Shown here: one piece after another, positions 37,704 to 51,929 of the stretch | How the letters are laid out: each line of letters starts with the position of its first letter | How positions within the stretch are numbered: position 1 is the stretch's first letter | Assembly (NCBI GenBank): GCA_964007475.1 | Contig: OZ023274.1 | Coordinates: 38,743,860-38,807,859 of the forward strand | DNA from: Hybos culiciformis | Taxonomy: Eukaryota; Arthropoda; Insecta; Diptera; Hybotidae | Direction: 5' to 3' | DNA: 64,000 nt | Notes under the pieces: model-generated | Databases searched by the model: none | Seen by the model: only the letters and a program-made list of their open reading frames with translations | What the model was told of the DNA's origin: nothing | Translations under genes and position numbers: made by a program

Positions 37704-37758
37704 CTCATCCAATCTATCTTTGTTAGCAGCAAAAAATACTTTTGTAACAAAAAAATCA
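37704..37758 (-). CDS. Small exon upstream of the spectrin-like exon (start uncertain)
   Basis: On the minus strand an open frame ends GAT GAG|GTAATT at 37704/37703, the same donor form as exon 3493-3669. It reads DFFVTKVFFAANKDRLDE. Joined in phase 0 to exon 27332-27664 it continues as NKDRLDE|VLYCEIVSHGR, an uninterrupted amphipathic helix, which is the main evidence that it is real. The acceptor used here (eight T, then AAAG|T at 37759/37758) is weak. Later AG sites would shorten the exon, and an in-frame TAA lies just upstream at 37761-37763. No in-frame ATG is seen, so it is not an obvious first exon. Confidence 0.45.
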
Positions 37759-40700
37759 CTTTAAAAAAAATACTATTGTGAATCAAAAACGTCAAAAATG
37801 GGCATAAGTCCTTTTATTAACAAACTGCTGTCACGTTATATTGTCCAAATTAAAATTTAAAGTAAAAAAAACACCCAGCGAAAATAGTATTAATACACAC
37901 ATAATGTTTTGACCTTATCACCTAAAGTGTCCTAGAGTCATCACGGTCTTCTACAAGAAGTTAATTAGTTAACAACCTGGTTAAAAAAAATGGATTTAAA
38001 TAACAAATTTAAATATACATTCATATACTTATCCTAATTTCTTATTGATTTTTTTTTTATTATCTTTTTTTATTAGAGCAAAAAAACATAAAAATAAAAT
38101 ATAGTTTCAGGGGCACTGACTTTTTTTTTCTGTTTTATTTGTTCACTTTATTATGAATTTTTCTGGAAATAAAAACTTACATGACTAATTTATAAAAAAA
38201 AGTATAGAGAGAAGAAAAAATTAAATTTTTTTTTTTTGTTTTATAATAATAAAAAATAATAATTGTACAAATTTTTATTTCACTTTGGAAGAGAGAACAT
38301 GAAAAACATTTATTTTATCGTAATAATAATTTTTCATAAAAGTATATATTATAAATATATATAGTACAACAATTCTTAATAAATATAAAACTTAATCATA
38401 ATTGACACGAGGATATATAATTAAGTTTCTTCGTTATTCACTTTAAGATTTTGTTAATTTTAGACCAGAAATACCGTCATCATTTTTATTTTTTTTTCTC
38501 TCTTATTTTTATTTCTGTGTAAAATAATTTCGTGATATTCTTAATGATTTTATAAAAAATAAAAAAAAAAAAAAAAAACATTTTTATTTATTTTTTTATT
38601 TTATTATTTTTGTTTTAAATTTCATTTATTTTCCATTCTAATAAGTATGAGAGATTTATATATGTAAGGAAATAGCATTGGAATTAGGTCAAATATTTTG
38701 ATTTTATATGAGATTTCTTTTATGAGATTTTTTTTTTTATGTTTTATATTTCAAAGTCATCACAAGTTATGGAAAACAACATAAGCACCTACAAAGCCAT
38801 CATTTTTGAGAAATAAAAATAACAATTGAAAAAAAATAAAATAAAAATTGCATTAAAAGATTAGAGGTTTCTTAAAATTGATTTGAAACAAAAAAATATT
38901 GATGTCATGTCAGAGGCAATGTAAAAGAAAATGCGGAAATAATAAATAATTAACATTCTTTGATGAGCCTTATTTTTTTGAGTTATATTTATTGAATAAA
39001 ATTTTTATATATTTGATTGTTATTATTTTATAGAACCAAATATATTAAAGATGGGATTAAAGTTGATTTTACTAAAATCATGATATTGACAGGTGAAGTT
39101 AAGGTCAAGTATATAGTGTTACAATTATTATGCATTCTTAATGTAACCGCTTTCTAACTCAACCAAATATACTTAACCGGTATATCAAAAAAAAAATCAC
39201 AAGTAATAAGATATTAATGTTCTTAATGTAAATATTTTAATCACGTAAATATAATTCAGCTTCGTCCTTAAGTTATTTAAAACCTACAAACTTTAACTCA
39301 AAAATCTTAATTTTTGACTTATTACTGTTTCGAAATAATATGTTTAATATGTGATAACAATTATGTTTACCAAATAGCAAACAGAAAAAAGAGTGCAAAA
39401 ATATTAGTACAAATAAAAATAAATATAAGTTTATTACTATACCATATAAACTAAATTGCCGAAAGAAATATTTTCCGACGAAAGGTAGACTATATATCAA
39501 ATGATTTTAATTATAAACTATAATAAATGCTATACATGAGTGCAGTTTTGATATGTTGAATAGATTAAAATGAAAAATAAAATTTATTTGGACCTTTATT
39601 ATGTCTATGTTTCTTTTTTCTTTTCAAATTATGTTTTATGGAATTTTAAGTATAATAAAATTTATGAGGAAAATTAAGTTATTTGATATGAAAAAATTTT
39701 TTAAAGCAATATATTTATAGTTAATTAAAATTTAAAATTTTTGAAAAATATCTTCATCAGAAAATTTTTTTGAAGTTTGAAAATTTTAAATTTTATGTTA
39801 CATGGTGTGTAAATGAATTGTAGATTAAATTTTTTGTTTAAATATCTTAAATTTTATGTCTATTTAATAGCTTAGTAGCAATAGTTTACGCTTACAATTA
39901 TATATATAATTAGAATGAATAAATTATATTTTATTTTATTTTTGTCATATATATATATAAATCTTAAAGATAAGCTTTTTTATTTTACATGATGTAATGG
40001 AAAATTTCGAATTATTATGAACTACGTTCAATCGTGAAAATAAACGAAAATTCTATTCTTGAATTCTACGAATTTGGTATTTTATTTCTAATCGAATGGA
40101 AAAGCGAAAAAAGTTTGTAAAATCTATTATTGCTTTAAATTCGTAGTATTAATTTGATATACGTCTAATGATATCTAATTACTTAATTGTTAGGTAGAAC
40201 ATTATGATATAAGTACTTATTAGTTAAATAAATGAATCTAAGCTAAGCTGCAATGTCACGGCTTAGTGATGACTTGATTATAACTTTCTGTTATTAAGAA
40301 ATGTAAAACATTTTTGAATCTTGTTTCTTCAACAAATACATTTTTAATACTTTCAATATTCTTTCAGATAAAAAATAAATAAAATTATCCAGAATCAATA
40401 ACAATCGAGATTATTTTCCAAACAAAAAGATTCAAAAAAAAAAATAAATAAATAAAATCCATATGCAGTTGTCAAATTTCTTGAGAAATTAACTTCTGAA
40501 CTCAACTCAATTTATATCTACTTAGTTTTTATTAAAAACAATTGTTAAAACGGTAAAAATTTACATTTATTATGCAATTATCAGATTGAACTGAGTTGTA
40601 TTTTTTTTTTGCAAATAAAACACAAAGCATTACCAGAATATTTATGTTAAAAAATTGATAAAAAAAAAGAATAAGAAAATTATGTAAGTCGTGGGCTGTT

Positions 40701-43700
40701 TTTGTATGTTTATATGTATAGTATACCTACTGCAAATTACATACATACATTACATATATATATAGCAATGATGGAAAATAACGAAATAACGCACGCTGCT
40801 ATGTATATAATGTGTTTGGTTAACTATTGAATATTGAGTTTTAACAAATTTTCCCGATTTTCTACTTTCTTTTTAAAAATTTTACAATTTCTTTCTAAAA
40901 AATTATTAAACAAATTGAGAATTATTTTCCTTCACTTCTATAAGGTATAATAAATTAATAAGTGTAATGCATATGATATAAAACTTTGGCAATTGAAAGT
41001 ATTTCGAGTTTTTGAAAAATATATGAAAAAAACAACAAAAAAAAAGGTACTACTATGTAAGTCTATAAATAGTCTAAATTTCTACACATAGTCTGTCAAA
41101 TTAAAATCAACTGATAAATCAATAAATTATTTATAATTACACTTACTTCTTTAATATGAACAATATATTTTCAACTTGTCACCAGTAAGTAAATTTATTT
41201 TTTTAAATAAAACATTGTTAAAAATTTGACTTGTATAACGTAAAAAGTAGTAGATATTTTCCAATTCAATAAAATTTGAAAAAAAAAAATTGAATTAAAA
41301 CTTGGAACTAAATTATTTTATTTTTATATGATATAGGAAACCAGGTATATAATAAAATGGAAATTTAAATAGGTTTATACTTATTTAAAAAAAACTTTTA
41401 TCGCCGATGGAATAAATCAGATATAAAAATAAATAAAAATGAATTTATACTAAGCAAAAAAAAAACTAAAATTTATATTTATCGAAGTAAATAATATTAG
41501 CATAATTGTCCTACTTTAATAAATTATGCATTATGCTCTACTATAACTATTTATTGCCTTATATAAAACTTAATTTGAAAGAAGAAAAAATAAAAACTAT
41601 ATGTAATCGATATTTCAAAATAAGTAACCACCAAATTGAAATTTGTAACAATTTTCTGAGAATATAAATAATATTATTGTCAACCATTAACACATATTTG
41701 ATTAGAAAGAAGTGTTAATGGTGTATGGTACGGTAAATAATTTGAACTGAAGAACCTCTTAAAATCATCAGAATTCCAGAATTAAAATATAATGTATTTT
41801 TTGGCACGTCTTAGAAATATTACAAAAATACTAAAATTTTTTATACAAAATATATATATTCCAATAAACAGTATACAGAAACGCTTTATACTCGTAATGT
41901 TAAACATAACATTAGTGCATATTGCATTCGTTTTTTAAATTTTTATTTTATTTTAGAAAGTTCAAATATAGTGCAAAATTATTTTTTAACAATATTAATA
42001 TTATACTTTCAATTAACTAAGAGCAATTATTTAAAAACTTTTTTAATCTAGAATCTTAGTTAGGTAAATTAAATATGGAATTTCAACATTTAAAAGTGCA
42101 TTAAATCTTGGAAAAAAATTATGTTTAAGATTAAAAATTAAGATCTGTGGATTAAAATTAAACCCATAATGAAAATGGGTACTTATTATTATTAATACTT
42201 ATCAATTTTTTAAAATCTATTTCAATTAATTAAATAAAAAACCGAACTAAAAAAGCTAACTACTTACATGAACAAATATTTAACCGCTTTCTAAGCAAAG
42301 CTATAACATACATTAATCTTTCAAAACTAAAATTATTTTAATATCCTTTTTTTTTTAAACCTTTAAATTAATTTTCAAAATTCATATGTTAAGATTTATT
42401 TAGTTTGAAATAAATCAAATAGATTATTATTAGCCGTGTGATTTAAAGCGGTTGATAATTTTCTTTCAAATATACATGCTTGTATAGATTTTAGTAAAAC
42501 ATACTTGTAATTTTATATGTTCCAACAACATACAATAAATTGAATAAAAAATATTTAAATTGTTTGTCGTTATGGAAAATTTATATTAAATTCCCTCATA
42601 GAATTCATTATGATTTTATTTTCAATTATTACTGAAATCTTCAACTATAATTTACTTGATGTAAAAGTGGCACCACCATCAGTGGGATCATAAAAAAAAG
42701 CTAGCGGATGTTGATAAAATAACGAACATTGATTACGATGTATAAATATTTAAAAGAATTCATATTGTAGATCAAATATCTAAAGAATTAGAATGAAAAA
42801 GTTAAAAAGACATTTAAAACATAAGGGTTCAAAACCTTCAGATATTGATATTTTATATAATGCAGAAGTTTCTAATAATAACCCACTAGATATCATATGA
42901 ACATAATTTTTTAAAAACTATTTCGATTTTTTAAACAAACCCTTAATAAACTCTAAATTAAATAAAAAATCATTGTTAATTAAACTAAATATATGTTTTT
43001 AATGAAAGACATAATCTTTTTATACCATTTTCATAAGACAAGTAAGTTTGTATGCAAAAAAAAAAATAAAATGTGATTGATATGAGATATTAAAACCCGG
43101 AAAAGTGATTTACATAAAAATGTTTTAATATAGAAAAATGTTATTAAATTTTATTTCTAGTACCTAAGCTCTCTCAGAAAAGAAAAATAAGTTTTATGAA
43201 TATTGTTAAGTGTATGAAAAATAGGTAAAATAATTTTATTTTGATAATGTGTAATATGATATCAAGTTTAAAATTCAGTATTATTTAGTAGGTCATATTT
43301 TTTTTAATAAAATGTTTATTTAAAATGTTAAAAGAAAAAACTTCAAGCGAATCTATTGCAGTGTACATACATTATACGTCATAGTGTTGTTGATGATGAA
43401 GATAATAGTCAGTTTTAACTATTTTTTATCTATCGAAGAATGGATAATTTATGGGAATTTAATTAAATATTATTAGCTAGTATGTAATATATCTGAAATT
43501 AATTGCGGAATGGCTTCATAGTTTAATTTTACTCGTAATGATTTTCACCTTTAAATATGGAAGATAGATAGAAGACATAAAGACCCATAGGTTTTTTTTA
43601 TATACATGCAACTATTTTAAGTCATATCCTTAATATTTTTTGATCTTATTTTATAAACAAAAAAAAAAAAAGAAGAGATTTCTACCAGATTGAACAATTA

Positions 43701-45667
43701 TTAATTAAGCTTTTAGAAAAATTATTAAAAATAAAAATATATATTTTTATGTAAAAAGTAATCACGTTTTTTTTAAATTTTAATAAACCGCTTTGATGAT
43801 TTAAAATAAAAAAAAATATTATATATCCATAACCAAATGTCAAAAATTCTTAATTCAACGTGACAAGAGAAATTTTTATTAGAAACAACACATTTAATTT
43901 CTAATCGTTAGGAGAAATTTAGTATGGTTTTATGGTGCAATGTAAAATTTAAAGTTTTATTTTATATATTATTTTTATAAATTTATGATCAAGAAAGTAA
44001 TCATCATATTGTTTATTAAGTTGATTTGAAGGGTATTTCTTAAAAAAAAAAAACATATAATTTAATTATATTTTTTGCAAAATAAAAGATATATGTATTT
44101 ATGTAGATACTAAGTATGAAGAAAAAAAAAGTACTTTTTATGTAAACAATTTTTTTTTATATTTCACATTCACATTTTATTATAAAAATTTCAATAAATT
44201 TTTTGATCAGTTACATAGAAGTTTTTTAATCTAAAATTTATATGCATTTTTATCCTATTTTTTTTATCTCAGAAATATCTCTTATGCTGTAATGTGTAAT
44301 ATATGCATTAGAGTTAGCCATATATGTGGGCCACAAATGTGCATTTCAGTCGTCTTCTGAAATGACTTGTGTGTTGAAGATATAGTACATAATAGTTTAT
44401 TTAAGGAAAATTGGACTGAAGGGCTTTTAAAATTAAAATGCTGTTTTAATTAAGCTGAATTTTAGTTGTTTTTACGCAACGCAGCAAGTACATAAAACAA
44501 AAAGATTTATATATAGAAAGCTTATGGTGTAGATACTTTAAGCTAAACATTTGCGAATTGGAATATAATATTCACATTTATTGAACTACCGGCAAGCAGA
44601 AATTCGTTGTACGAAATAAAAATTAACTTCAAAAATTAACAATCAAATTATTTTTGCAACTATATCTATACAATATTTATATGAATTAATATATATATAT
44701 TTCACGCTGTTGCAAATTATTAATTTTTATTTTATTATAATGGCACTACTTGTCTTAAAAAAAATTCAATATTTGATTATGATTAAACTTTAAAGCTTTC
44801 TCAAAAAAAAATATTTTTTTTTCAATCACGTAAAGATTGTTCTTTTTTGCTATATTTATAATTAAAAATAAATTAGTTATTTAATTAAAAAAGCGTGTTC
44901 CACTCAGTTGTAAATTTAAAAAAATAAAAAAAAAAGTGAAATTTTTGTTTATATTATGTTATTATTAAATTTTGAAGGTAATTAATAAAAGAAAATCAAA
45001 GCATACCAAAATATTTATTAAGCTAAAATTAATAATACATAATTTATGTAATATTAAAAAAAAAAAAATAATCATAAAAAAAAAGAGTATTAAGTAGTAT
45101 AGTTTTATAATAACATTAAAAACTAGTAGAAAGTTAATCATAATAATAATTTTATGAAAGTTGAGGTAATAATCAATTATTTTATTATTATTAAATTTTT
45201 ATTTTGGAGGCAATACATCTGTTTTTTTATTTTTTCAATTAAAAAAATTCACACATTACCACCGTAGTGGAAGAAACCACATTTAAATCATATCTTCTCA
45301 ATATAAAAAACATTATGAAAATATTTATTACCGTGATTGTAAATTATGTACAGAGTTGTTGTGAAAATAATTTATATTTAATATTTAATTGTCGTAATAT
45401 TTTTTTTTTATTAAAAGTTAATGCCAGTCGATTTTTGAGAGAATGGAAATAGTGACTTTTATATACCAATTTCAAAAGGTCAGTTCATTTAGATTATTGC
45501 TTTGCAATTTGTCATCATTAACCATTATTATTTGGTTTGAAATTTCTTAACGAAATTTCAAAATATGTCCGCTGTGATAAATTTTAAATACTGACTGTCT
45601 TTCTAAAAAATATTCATCTTACTTACAGCTTTATTTCAATAATATGTATATATAGAAATCAAAATGT

Positions 45668-45690
45668 AATTTACCTGTAAATAAAAAGGA
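45668..45690 (-). promoter_or_regulatory. Candidate recursive (zero-length exon) splice site
   Basis: On the minus strand, a pyrimidine-rich acceptor CTCCTTTTTATTTACAG abuts a donor GTAAAT with no exon between (junction 45675|45674). This acceptor-donor juxtaposition is the known form of ratcheting points in giant introns of fly genes. It lies inside the 26-kb intron in the correct orientation. The +5 donor position is A rather than G, which weakens it. Confidence 0.4.
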
Positions 45691-48600
45691 GATATTATTA
45701 ATAAAACAAAAAATCAATTTAATTACTTATGTTTATTTTAGAAATAAGTAAGAATTTTCAAATAAGATATTCCAAATTTTTATGCAATTTCCCAGAATTA
45801 TGTGAACCTATTTGTAAAAATTTTAATATTTTATACATATTATTTTTTTTTGTTAAGTGAAACTTGATTAAATTTCATTTTCTTCTATATTATAATTTTG
45901 TTTTATTTTTTAATATTTCTACTTTGAATATTTTTATTTAACATATTATTTAATTTGATAAATTCGAAAAAAAAATTATAAATTTTCATTTTCATCTATT
46001 AAATAATCATGTTTTTCGTTAACAGAAAAAAAAAAAACACAAAGATCAGGTTTCATTTTTCATAAAGAAAATTAATGAAAAACAAATTACTAATTATACT
46101 ATTATTGTAAATATATATTTTGTTTAATATTTAAATATGCCCATCCCTTTTTAATTTGATTTACCCTATTAAATCTTCCTACTCATTTTCATTTTGTCAA
46201 GGTAAGTGCAGATAAAAATAATAATGATTTTATATAAGTAATTTGGAAAAAAAAAAATAAAATAAAATAATAAACTTTTATTTTTATCTTCTCTAAAATA
46301 CAAGCTATAAAAATATTAAAAATTTTTAAATGAAAAAGGAAATTTAAATTTTATTTTTGACTAATATTTTCTTTTAAAAATATCCGTGAATGAAGTTTCA
46401 CGGAGACAAATTGATTTAAATCTTTGTGATCTTCTGTGAATGTGACTGATTCATATTGTCACGGGAAAAAAAGTTAATTTTGTACAGATTTCCTGTTTTT
46501 TTTTTTTAATTTTAATTTTTTAATTTTTGCTACTGCTTAAACATTTCTTGGTTTAAATTTTGTGCACTTCAAAAGCTCGTAAATTTTAAAATAAAAATAG
46601 TGAGAATGATAATATATTAATCGGATTAACTAAAAATGCAAATGCAATGAATACAAAAATTAAGTTCTACCTATATTTGGATATTCTGATGGCTATTCTC
46701 AAATAAAAAAATCTATTAAAAAAATTTAGAACAGGAGCCTACAAATATTTCCCAATCAACTATGTAATTTTTTGACGGGTTTTGAGTGTTTTGACTATTT
46801 ACTCGAAAATTTCGAGTATACGGAATATTTCTACTCAAATAATAATTTATTCAGAGGTATTCGTCTATAATTTTGGTCAAATTAGGAAATATACATATAT
46901 TTTTTTGTTTAACCTTTTTTTCTAACTCTGTATATATATTGAAAATAATTAATAAGAATTTTTTTTTTACTTAACACAACATTATTTACGTTGTAATTAA
47001 ATTTTTTTTGTTATATAAAATGATTACTAAAAATAACAATAATATTTCATTTAATTTTGGGCTCGCCAAAATCAGATTATAATTTTCAATTTTCAGTATA
47101 GAAGTTCATTATTAACTTGTACATAAGAAATATCTATGAAATTAAAAATAAATAATAAAAAAAAACAAAAAATTGGATCGTGATCTTTAATTTTGCATTA
47201 ATAATCGTGAAATTTATATTAAACGCTTTTAACAATTTTCATTTCAACTGCTAATTATAACAAACGGTTTAAGGAAGGACAAACAAAAGGTATTATATAG
47301 ATACAATTATATTGTTTTATTTTAAAATTAAATTTTTGTTAATTTTATTTTTTTTATAGATATAACCTTGAGTGTTTAATCATAATGTATCTAAGTGGTA
47401 ATTAAAGTGGTTAAATGAAACAAAAAAAAAAGAATATAATTATATTTAACAAAATTTTAAATATAAATTAGTTTTAAATCAATATCCATGCTTTTGTTTA
47501 AATTTATTTAAATTTTATACTATACTCAGAATCTTTGTTTGATTATTTTTCGAAGTACAAAATTCAGATTGCAGAGTACAGCGCAGGGTAGCGTAATTTT
47601 GATAAGCTAAACTTCCAAATGGCGGTAAATTGTTGAAATCGTTACATTGAGAAATTTCACAACTTTATAATTATTAATACTAAAATCATCGAAGATCAAT
47701 ATAAAAATTCATTTATTTAAAGAAATTTTCTTATTTTTTACAGTCATTTATTGAATCACAAGGCAAGCCGGAAATGAACTTAACCAAACACTTAACAAGA
47801 AATATTTGTTTAAAATTACATAGAATATCGATATTACTACTGAAAGTATAGGCGGTTTAACTATTTCCCCACCGAGTTTGTATAATTCGTAAAATAAAAG
47901 ATTATCATCAGTTTAAGCTCCAGAATTATTTAACGACTAATTCAAGTATTTTAATTAAATAAAATTGTTAAAATAAAATTAGGTTTATGTCGGTTTTTTT
48001 ATTGTTCATTTATATAAATCCTTCAAATTAGTTTTCAAAACTTAATTATTTTTTAATGATAATTTCAAACAAAAGATAAAATACTTATTAAATAATGTGT
48101 GAACAAAGCTTATAGCAATAATTAAGCATTTTGGTTATTATGCTTTGATAGAATATGTCCAGTACATACAGTTCAAGGTTGAATAAAAAATTGAAAATGA
48201 CGTATTAAATTAAACTGACATATGAATTGCTTAGTGTTTGAATATAATATACCTATTATATTATAGCACTTAAATGTTTTGTTTAATTTTATGCTTATTT
48301 AATTTTATGTTTATTTAATTTCATGTTATTTTACTTTCATTATTTTTAGTGATAAACTGAAATTAAAAATTAAATTAATATTTGATTATATGAAAAGGAA
48401 AGAAAGGCAAGGTCTCGGGCAAGGTATAACTCTTTCCTAAATTTTTGTTGTTATACTATAGCGCTTCAAGATGTATATACTTATAATAGTGCAAGATGTA
48501 AAATAACAACTATGATTATTTACATATCTTATTGTGTATTTGAAAATAGGATTTGGAAGGCATTTTGGATTGAATGTTTCACGAGTTAAATACTTGTAAA

Positions 48601-48887
48601 ATTTTAAACTTATGTTTTAGCTATATGTTTCATTCATTTTGAACTCTTGAGCCTTCTAATAAATTGTAGTATAACATTTATATAAATGTTAAAATAATTT
48701 TTAAAATGTTACTTCTATTAATACGATAATCCTTAAAATTAAAAAAATCTTTATTAATAAGATTACATTTTTCATCTGAACAATTTAATTTTATATTAAT
48801 TTTTTTTTGGAAAAACTTTCTCTTCCTTCTTAACACTATATTATGCAAAAGTCATTTTGCTATAATGTTTTGCTTTACCAAAAATAC

Positions 48888-48890
<3 letters not shown>

Positions 48891-48924
<34 letters not shown>
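48891..48924. repeat. (AT)n microsatellite, about 17 units
   Basis: This is an uninterrupted AT dinucleotide tract followed by GAGTGTACATGTGTACATAC. It is probably polymorphic in length. The minus-strand open frame at 48841-49023 crosses it and translates the array as an Ile-Tyr repeat, so it is not a gene. Confidence 0.9.
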
Positions 48925-48927
<3 letters not shown>

Positions 48928-51900
48928 TGTACATGTGTACATACAATAATTTAAAAACAATCTAATCATATTTATATAAATATTTTGAATATACATTTGA
49001 AAATTAGAGAAATTACTCAACAATCGTTTAACTTATTACGAATTTTCCATTCAACTCCATTAACTTTCGCCTAAAAAAAAAATCCAAATTATTTAGATGA
49101 TAGGGTGATTTTAAAATTTTATTGCTGACATAAAAAATGTATACGAGTTCATAATTCTCTAACTATTGTGTGTGAAATTGTTCAATATTTTCGATTACGG
49201 TTTGTAAAAGTTTAAATGTCGGTAACTATATTTTATTTTACTCAGCGATTGATATTTACTAGTTTTATGGTATAAATGATATATTAAGTACTGTCAAAAA
49301 TAAATTCTGAAACTGAATTCAATACTTTAATAATATAACGCTACGTAAATTTTTCAGACTCCATTGTAAAACTTTAAAAAAAACATGAATTTCAGTCAGA
49401 ATGATACCATAAACACTTAACTTTACGTTCAGATGAAAACAATATCAATATAGAATTAAAAACATTCCCGAACTTAAACTAATTTGTTCTCTTAAAAACA
49501 TTGTAATCAAACCAACCAAATATTATATTCCGAAATTTCTACAAAATAATTTTTGAATTAACAAAAAGTATATTATTCATATTATGAATAATTGACCAAA
49601 GTTGTTCGTTCGGTGGAATGAAAATTTTTTTTTTTGAATATTAAACTTAAAAACTTGAGATAAAATATTTTAACAATAAATACATAGATATAATATATGA
49701 ATAGGAAAATCAATTTATGTTATTACTTTATTATTGTCCTAATTTAATTCTAGTTAATAAGTTAGAAATGAAAACATTGAACAACAGTAGATTGAACATA
49801 TTTGTCGCCCTTAGCAATGTTGTTAGTTAGTAAAATATAAAAACATAAAACAAGTTATAGACATTTTCAGTATGTATTGCATGCATACACTGTATATATA
49901 TAGTATTTTGTTATTATTTTATTTTCAAATATAAACAATTAAATGAAATTTAGTTCAATTTCTGCAGAAACTACATGCCGAATGATATACATTTCTTGAG
50001 ATTTTACAGGAATTTCAACTAATTAACTAAAAGTTACATAAATAATTTAGAAATTAGGAAAATTTATTTTTATTTTTATTCTAAGTACTATACAATGTAA
50101 AAATGTTTTCTTTCAGCATTTTATGTTTGATGTTAAATCAACATAATATAATAATACACATTATATATATGGCAAACAATATATGATTTAAAGAAAAAAA
50201 AACGGAAACATTTGATTTATAAAATAATGAGAATGTTATAGACACTTTGCATTAAAATAGAGATTTATTGTTTAGATTAAAAATAAAAGTGGAATTTTGA
50301 TTCCGTTCTATTACAATAAAAAAAAATTCGTTTTGAATGTCAATTTACAAAAATTACAACATACTTATGTAAAATAAATTCCAACAATTATTTTAAGAAT
50401 TATATATTGAATTTTGTAAATGACATTGACTTTAAAAATAACATTGTCATTGCACTTAGTATGCATAAAATACATAAATCAACATTAGGTACACTTAAAA
50501 GAGAAACTTATGATTTTATTAAAAATTTTGAAAATCATGATTGATTATTCATTTCAACATTGAAAATATTGTGCAACTTATGTGGTACATATTTCACAAT
50601 TCACATATCGTCCGCATAGTGAATAAAAGGTCAAAATTATAAATAATCAATAAGTTAAAGAACATTATGCTGGACGAAGTTACGATGGTCTACAATTTTC
50701 TTAATTTATTTAAAAGAAAAACAATAATTTTTCATACATTTTAATACTCAAATTTAAATAAAATTAAAAATGGTTCTAATTTAATTCAACTAAATCTCAA
50801 ATTTCAATCAGATACGTTCCTACTTGTTTCTTGAGAATAATTATCTTTAATTTGACAAGTCGCTAAGTTTTAACATCGTTTTGTGCAAGTATTTGCTTAT
50901 TTGGATAATCAACAAAAATCAGTTTTGAATTGACATAAAAAAATTGAAACGAGAAATAAGTATTGGTAATAAATTTCGTTGAATTAAATTGTTAGTGACA
51001 TAAGATGAGGATACTGCACATAAAGCTCTTAAAACAAAAAAAATCGATATTTAATTAAGTAATATAATTTTTTTTTAATGTACTTTAATTTTTTTTTTTT
51101 TTTAAACTCTTAAACGCATAACGTTGCCGTAATAATTTAAAATACTTACTCAGTGCTTAAAAGATCACGACGTAAAAGTTTAAGTATAATAATGCTTATC
51201 TGAAAATTAACATTGTGAATTATAAGTAGACATTTAAACTATTGAACTCTTTTATTTAAAAATGAAAAATCGTTTTTAATAATGACAAACGATAGACTTC
51301 TTATGTAGTCAGTAAAATAATAATGATAATGTGTTATGTTTTGGTACAAATTGGTAAAAAAAAATAAAAAAAGAGATTTATGGTATTTTGAAATTTTTTT
51401 CATTTTAAATATTTTCATTACAATTTAATTTATGCATGCGGGCTTTATGTCCAAATTGTGTGTTAAATAGTTCAATTGAATTATTATATACAAAATTATA
51501 TATCTATGTATATATATATATAATTTAAGGTTTCCAATCCCGTATTAAAAAAGGGAAAAAGTGATTTGTATACTCGTATAACTTTGAGCAAGTCGATTGT
51601 CTCAGTCACTTTCGAAAGGACATTATTGTAAAAATTCGACTGTTAAATACATTTTTTTTTTTTTTAAATCATAAAATAATTATAACCCTTTAGTAATTGT
51701 TTAATGAAGGAATAATAAGGTTTTACTCGTTATATAATATAGATTATTCAAATTTTATTAAATTCGATGTAGATTCTTTTATCTTACTATCATTATAATA
51801 ATTTCATCATTAAGTAGGAATATTTTGCACTTAATTTTATATTTGACAATACAATGCATCAATAACATAAAAGTTTAATATGTTGTACTCTCATATAAAA

Positions 51901-51929
51901 ATTTCAAACAATTATTTTAATATGTACAT

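Noticed and set aside
46384..46403. CCGTGAA...TTCACGG hairpin
   Set aside because: It has a 7-bp stem only, no T tract or gene beside it, and no reason to call it a terminator or regulatory site in eukaryotic DNA.
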